This document shows positions 60,735 to 64,000 of a stretch of 64,000 nt of DNA, piece after piece. This DNA comes from Collimonas sp. PA-H2 (GTDB lineage: Bacteria; Pseudomonadota; Gammaproteobacteria; Burkholderiales; Burkholderiaceae_D). Position numbers and translations under genes: made by a program. The first letter of the stretch is position 1; each line of letters begins with the position of its first letter. Below the pieces are notes generated by a model. The model did no database searches, had not been told where the DNA came from, and saw nothing but the letters and a program-made list of their open reading frames with translations. The stretch is from the NCBI RefSeq assembly GCF_002564105.1, contig NZ_PDBX01000001.1, positions 3,224,001-3,288,000 on the forward strand, in the 5' to 3' direction.

Positions 60735-62606
60735 ATGGAAATACTCAACACAATCGACAGCCCGGCAGACCTGCGCAAGTTGTCGCGGGCGCAACTCAAG
60801 CCGCTGGCGGACGAGCTGCGCGAATTTGTCATCGAATCGGTGTCGCAGACCGGCGGCCATCTGTCGTCCAACCTCGGCACCGTAGAGCTGACGATTGCCT
60901 TGCACTACGTCTTTAATACGCCGGAAGACCGTATCGTCTGGGACGTCGGCCATCAAACCTATCCGCACAAGATCCTTACCGGCCGGCGTGAGCGCATGAA
61001 CACCCTGCGCCAGATGAACGGCATCTCGGGTTTCCCGCGCCGCGACGAAAGCGAATACGACACCTTCGGCACCGCGCATTCATCGACCTCGATTTCCGCC
61101 GCGCTGGGCATGGCACTGGCCGCCAAGACCAAGGGCGAGACCGAGCGCCACTCGATTGCCGTGATCGGCGACGGCGCCATGACCGCCGGCATGGTGTTCG
61201 AAGCCATGAACAACGCCGGCGTGTACGACGACATCAACATGCTGGTGATCCTGAACGACAACGACATGTCGATCTCGCCGCCGGTAGGCGCCTTGAACCG
61301 CTACCTGGCGCGCCTGATGTCCGGCCAGTTCTACGCTCAGGCCAAGAATGTCGGCAAGTCGATCCTGCCGGCGCCGATGCGCCAGCTGGCCAAACGCTTT
61401 GAAGAACACGCCAAGGGCATGGTGGTGCCGGCCACCATGTTCGAAGAATTCGGTTTCAACTACATCGGCCCGATCGACGGCCATGACCTGGAATCGCTGA
61501 TCCCGACCTTGCAGAACCTGAAGCACCTGAAGGGACCGCAGTTCCTGCACGTGGTGACCAAGAAGGGCCAGGGCTACAAGCTGGCGGAAGCCGATCCGGT
61601 GCTGTACCACGGCCCGGGCAAGTTCAATCCGGCCGAAGGCATCAAGCCGGCCGCGGTCAGCAAGATGACCTATACCCAGGTGTTCGGCGACTGGCTGTGC
61701 GACACCGCGGCGCAAGACGACAAGCTGATCGGCATCACGCCGGCGATGTCCGGCGGCTCTGGCCTGGATACCTTCGCCAAGCGCTATCCGCAACGCTTCT
61801 ATGACGTCGGCATCGCCGAGCAGCATGCCGTCACTTTCGCCGCCGGCATGGCTTGCGAAGGCTTGAAGCCGGTGGTGGCGATCTATTCGACCTTCCTGCA
61901 GCGCGCCTACGATCAGCTGATCCATGACGTCGCCCTGCAAAACCTCGACGTCACCTTCGCGCTGGATCGCTCCGGCCTGGTCGGCGCCGACGGCGCCACC
62001 CACGCCGGCAACTACGATATGGCTTACCTGCGCTGCATTCCGAACATGGTGGTGATGGCTGCCTCCGACGAAAACGAATGCCGCCAGATGCTGACCACCG
62101 CTTATCAGTACAACGGTCCGGCTGCGGTGCGATATCCGCGCGGCGCCGGCACCGGCGCGGCGATCGATCCGGCGCTGACGGTTCTGCCGCTGGGTAAAGG
62201 CGAAATCAAGCGTAAAGGCCATAATGTCGCGATCCTGGCTTTCGGCTCATTGCTGGCTCCTAGTGTTGCCGCCGGCGAATTGCTGGACGCCACGGTGGTC
62301 AACATGCGCTTCATCAAGCCGCTGGACGTGGAACTGGTGCTGGAACTGGCCGCAAGCCACGATGCGCTGGTCACGGTGGAAGAGGGCTGCATCATGGGCG
62401 GCGCCGGCGCCGCGGTGGCGGAAGCGCTGGCTGCCGCAGGATGCGTCAAGCCGCTCTTGAATCTGGGCTTGCCGGACCGATTTATCGATCATGGCGACGC
62501 CACCCTGCTGCTGGCGCAGTGCGGCCTGAATGCCGAAGGCATAGCGGCTTCGATACGCCAGCGCTTTGGCAAGGATCAGCCGCGCCTGGTCGTCAATCAA
62601 AACTAA
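60735..62606 (+). CDS. dxs: 1-deoxy-D-xylulose-5-phosphate synthase
   Basis: First enzyme of the MEP isoprenoid pathway; its product also feeds thiazole (ThiG) and pyridoxal synthesis. 623 residues. The TPP-binding motif is '[18 protein letters not shown]...[10 protein letters not shown]'. The catalytic Glu is in '[18 protein letters not shown]', and '[17 protein letters not shown]' is conserved. Thiamine diphosphate dependence links it to the thi operon in the same window. Confidence 0.98.
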   Translation: MEILNTIDSPADLRKLSRAQLKPLADELREFVIESVSQTGGHLSSNLGTVELTIALHYVFNTPEDRIVWDVGHQTYPHKILTGRRERMNTLRQMNGISGFPRRDESEYDTFGTAHSSTSISAALGMALAAKTKGETERHSIAVIGDGAMTAGMVFEAMNNAGVYDDINMLVILNDNDMSISPPVGALNRYLARLMSGQFYAQAKNVGKSILPAPMRQLAKRFEEHAKGMVVPATMFEEFGFNYIGPIDGHDLESLIPTLQNLKHLKGPQFLHVVTKKGQGYKLAEADPVLYHGPGKFNPAEGIKPAAVSKMTYTQVFGDWLCDTAAQDDKLIGITPAMSGGSGLDTFAKRYPQRFYDVGIAEQHAVTFAAGMACEGLKPVVAIYSTFLQRAYDQLIHDVALQNLDVTFALDRSGLVGADGATHAGNYDMAYLRCIPNMVVMAASDENECRQMLTTAYQYNGPAAVRYPRGAGTGAAIDPALTVLPLGKGEIKRKGHNVAILAFGSLLAPSVAAGELLDATVVNMRFIKPLDVELVLELAASHDALVTVEEGCIMGGAGAAVAEALAAAGCVKPLLNLGLPDRFIDHGDATLLLAQCGLNAEGIAASIRQRFGKDQPRLVVNQN

Positions 62607-62610
62607 CAGA

Positions 62611-62684
62611 GTAGTGTGGGCATGCAATGCCCACGCGCTGGCAGCGTAGTCCGCATCCGCGTGGGTACGCTGTGCCCGCCCTAC
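62611..62684. repeat. REP-like palindrome, degenerate copy 3
   Basis: GTAGTGTGGGCATGCAATG ... TGTGCCCGCCCTAC. Same architecture as the copies at 40308 and 48230, but with several mismatches between arms. Between dxs and folE2. Confidence 0.7.
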
Positions 62685-62714
62685 GTTCATTCGTTCATTC
62701 AAAGGTAAGCAGCT

Positions 62715-63518
62715 ATGAATACCCGTGACAACAACCTGACTATTCCAGACGTGCAAAGCAGCGTCGACACCCGCCGCCTGGCGATCCAGCGCGTCGGCGT
62801 CAAAGGCGTGCGCTATCCGCTCACCGTGCGTACCGCGGCGACGGCGCAAGCCACGGTCGGCAGCTGGAATATGTATGTGCATCTGCCGGAACAGCAGAAG
62901 GGCACCCACATGTCGCGTTTCATCGCCTTGCTGGAAGGCCTGGACGGACCGCTGGACGTGGCTTCCTTCGGCGCGCTGATGCGCAAGATGGTGACCCTGC
63001 TGGACGCCGAGCGCGGCCGCATCGAACTGAGCTTCCCCTATTTCATCAACAAGACCGCGCCGGTTTCCGGCGTCCAGAGCCTGATGGATTATGAGGTCGG
63101 CCTGACCGGCGAGATCAACCGCGGCGAACTGGAAATCACCCTGAAAGTCATGGTGCCGGTGACCAGCCTGTGCCCATGCTCGAAGCAGATTTCAGCCTAC
63201 GGCGCGCATAACCAGCGCTCGCACATCACCGTCAATGCGGTGCTGGACGGCGAGATACAGGTGGATGAGTTAATCGCCCGCATCGAAGCCCAGGCTTCCT
63301 GCGAACTGTTCGGCCTGCTCAAGCGTCCGGATGAAAAATACGTGACCGAGCGCGCCTACGAGAATCCGAAATTTGTCGAAGACCTGGTGCGCGATGTGGC
63401 GGTGGCCCTGAACCAGGAGCCGCGTGTGCTGGCCTATGTGCTGGAAGCGGAAAACTTCGAATCCATCCACAACCACTCGGCGTATGCCTTGATCGAGCAC
63501 GACAAGCGCAGCCAGTAA
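62715..63518 (+). CDS. folE2: GTP cyclohydrolase I, FolE2 type
   Basis: Makes dihydroneopterin triphosphate for folate. 267 residues, type IB enzyme unrelated in sequence to FolE. '[19 protein letters not shown]'-type N-terminal region, '[20 protein letters not shown]' (with the metal-binding Cys) and '[20 protein letters not shown]' are diagnostic. FolE2 enzymes tolerate metals other than zinc. Start ATG at 62715. Confidence 0.96.
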   Translation: MNTRDNNLTIPDVQSSVDTRRLAIQRVGVKGVRYPLTVRTAATAQATVGSWNMYVHLPEQQKGTHMSRFIALLEGLDGPLDVASFGALMRKMVTLLDAERGRIELSFPYFINKTAPVSGVQSLMDYEVGLTGEINRGELEITLKVMVPVTSLCPCSKQISAYGAHNQRSHITVNAVLDGEIQVDELIARIEAQASCELFGLLKRPDEKYVTERAYENPKFVEDLVRDVAVALNQEPRVLAYVLEAENFESIHNHSAYALIEHDKRSQ

Positions 63519-63536
63519 GATTGCAGCTTTACCGCT

Positions 63537-63573
63537 AAAAGGGCGTGGCGCCGAAAACGCCGCGCCCTTTTTT
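63537..63573. terminator. Terminator between folE2 and cobalamin adenosyltransferase
   Basis: AAAAGGGCGTGGCG and CGCCGCGCCCTTTTTT form a GC stem with A/T runs on both sides, for two convergent genes. Confidence 0.9.
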
Positions 63574-64000
63574 CATGTGTCCCGCACTCGGTCCTTCTGC
63601 CACAGCACATCGCTGCCGCCACCCATGCGGTTCAGCACCCGCGACAGCACGAACAGCAGATCCGACAGGCGGTTCACATACTGTCGCACCGGCTCGCTGA
63701 CTGTCTCGCTCTTGCCCAGGCTGACTATGCTGCGTTCGGCGCGGCGGCAAACCGTGCGGCACACGTGCGCCAGTGCGGCGGCGTGGCTGCCGCCGGGCAG
63801 GATGAAATCTTTCAAGGGCGGCAGGTCGGCATTGTATTTTTCCAGCAGAGCGTCAAGCCGCGCTACCTGGCTATCGTTGACCAGCGTGTAGCCGGGAATG
63901 CACAGTTCGCCGCCCAGGTCGAACAGGTCGTGCTGTATTGACAGCAAGGCCTCGCGCAGCGCCGGATCCAATTGATCGCATAGCAACAAGCCGAGCTGCG
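63573..64000 (-). CDS. Cob(I)alamin adenosyltransferase (PduO type), 5' end outside
   Basis: At least 141 residues to the right window edge. 'ALLSIQHDLFDLGGELCIPG', 'ILPGGSHAAALAHVCRTVCR' and 'RQYVNRLSDLLFVLSRVLNR' are the ATP:cobalamin adenosyltransferase signature of the PduO family. Makes adenosylcobalamin from cob(I)alamin. N-terminal ATP-binding part lies beyond the window. Confidence 0.9.
   Translation of the reverse strand, partial: QLGLLLCDQLDPALREALLSIQHDLFDLGGELCIPGYTLVNDSQVARLDALLEKYNADLPPLKDFILPGGSHAAALAHVCRTVCRRAERSIVSLGKSETVSEPVRQYVNRLSDLLFVLSRVLNRMGGGSDVLWQKDRVRDT

Overview
The window comes from a GC-rich betaproteobacterium of the order Burkholderiales. The 16S gene and the housekeeping gene content (BPSS1780-type membrane protein, DUF2782 protein, FolE2, APH-type homoserine kinase, rpe-gph-trpE) point to Oxalobacteraceae. 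Collimonas or a close relative is my best guess, but I could not compare sequences.

Bases 1 to about 17,200 are one end of a P2-like (contractile tail) prophage whose head genes lie left of the window. The order is tail fibre, tail fibre assembly, FI sheath, FII tube, E/E' with a -1 frameshift, T tape measure, U and D, exactly as in P2. An XRE repressor, an Ogr/Delta activator, small unknown genes, a P2 A-type HUH replication endonuclease and an AlpA-like regulator follow. An AT-rich cargo block between alpA and the integrase holds the most interesting system: a three-gene toxin-antitoxin-chaperone (TAC) module of an MqsR-like toxin, an MqsA antitoxin with an extra ~60-residue tail, and a SecB-like chaperone. 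A tyrosine integrase closes the element. The attachment site is not identifiable.

From about 17,850 to 25,000 lie a DUF1059 gene, rpe-gph-trpE on the minus strand (with a newly read trp leader peptide carrying four Trp codons), apaG, a 51-residue membrane protein, mltA, a UspA protein and an enoyl-CoA hydratase. A complete rrn operon (16S, tRNA-Ile, tRNA-Ala, 23S, 5S, with promoter, boxA sites and terminator) spans 25.2-30.9 kb. Then come ruvA, ruvB, a YaiI-type protein, a 2-keto-4-pentenoate hydratase-like protein, a DUF2147 protein and valS.

At 38-42.7 kb a TPP riboswitch precedes thiC-thiS-thiG-thiD-thiE, a thiamine operon without an adjacent thiO or thiH. Next, dps is broken at its fourth codon by a complete ISL3-family element with an 8-bp target duplication. 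After it follow an MFS transporter, a UvrD/Rep helicase, a BPSS1780 protein, thrB, a DUF2782 protein, a LOG-family protein directly abutting polA, a dienelactone hydrolase, a ZIP transporter that appears to lack an ATG start, a sulfurtransferase, an EamA transporter and a Rieske oxygenase. xseB-ispA-dxs (isoprenoid precursor supply), folE2 and a partial cobalamin adenosyltransferase end the window. Three copies of a REP-like palindrome and one 165-bp imperfect palindrome are scattered in the chromosomal part.
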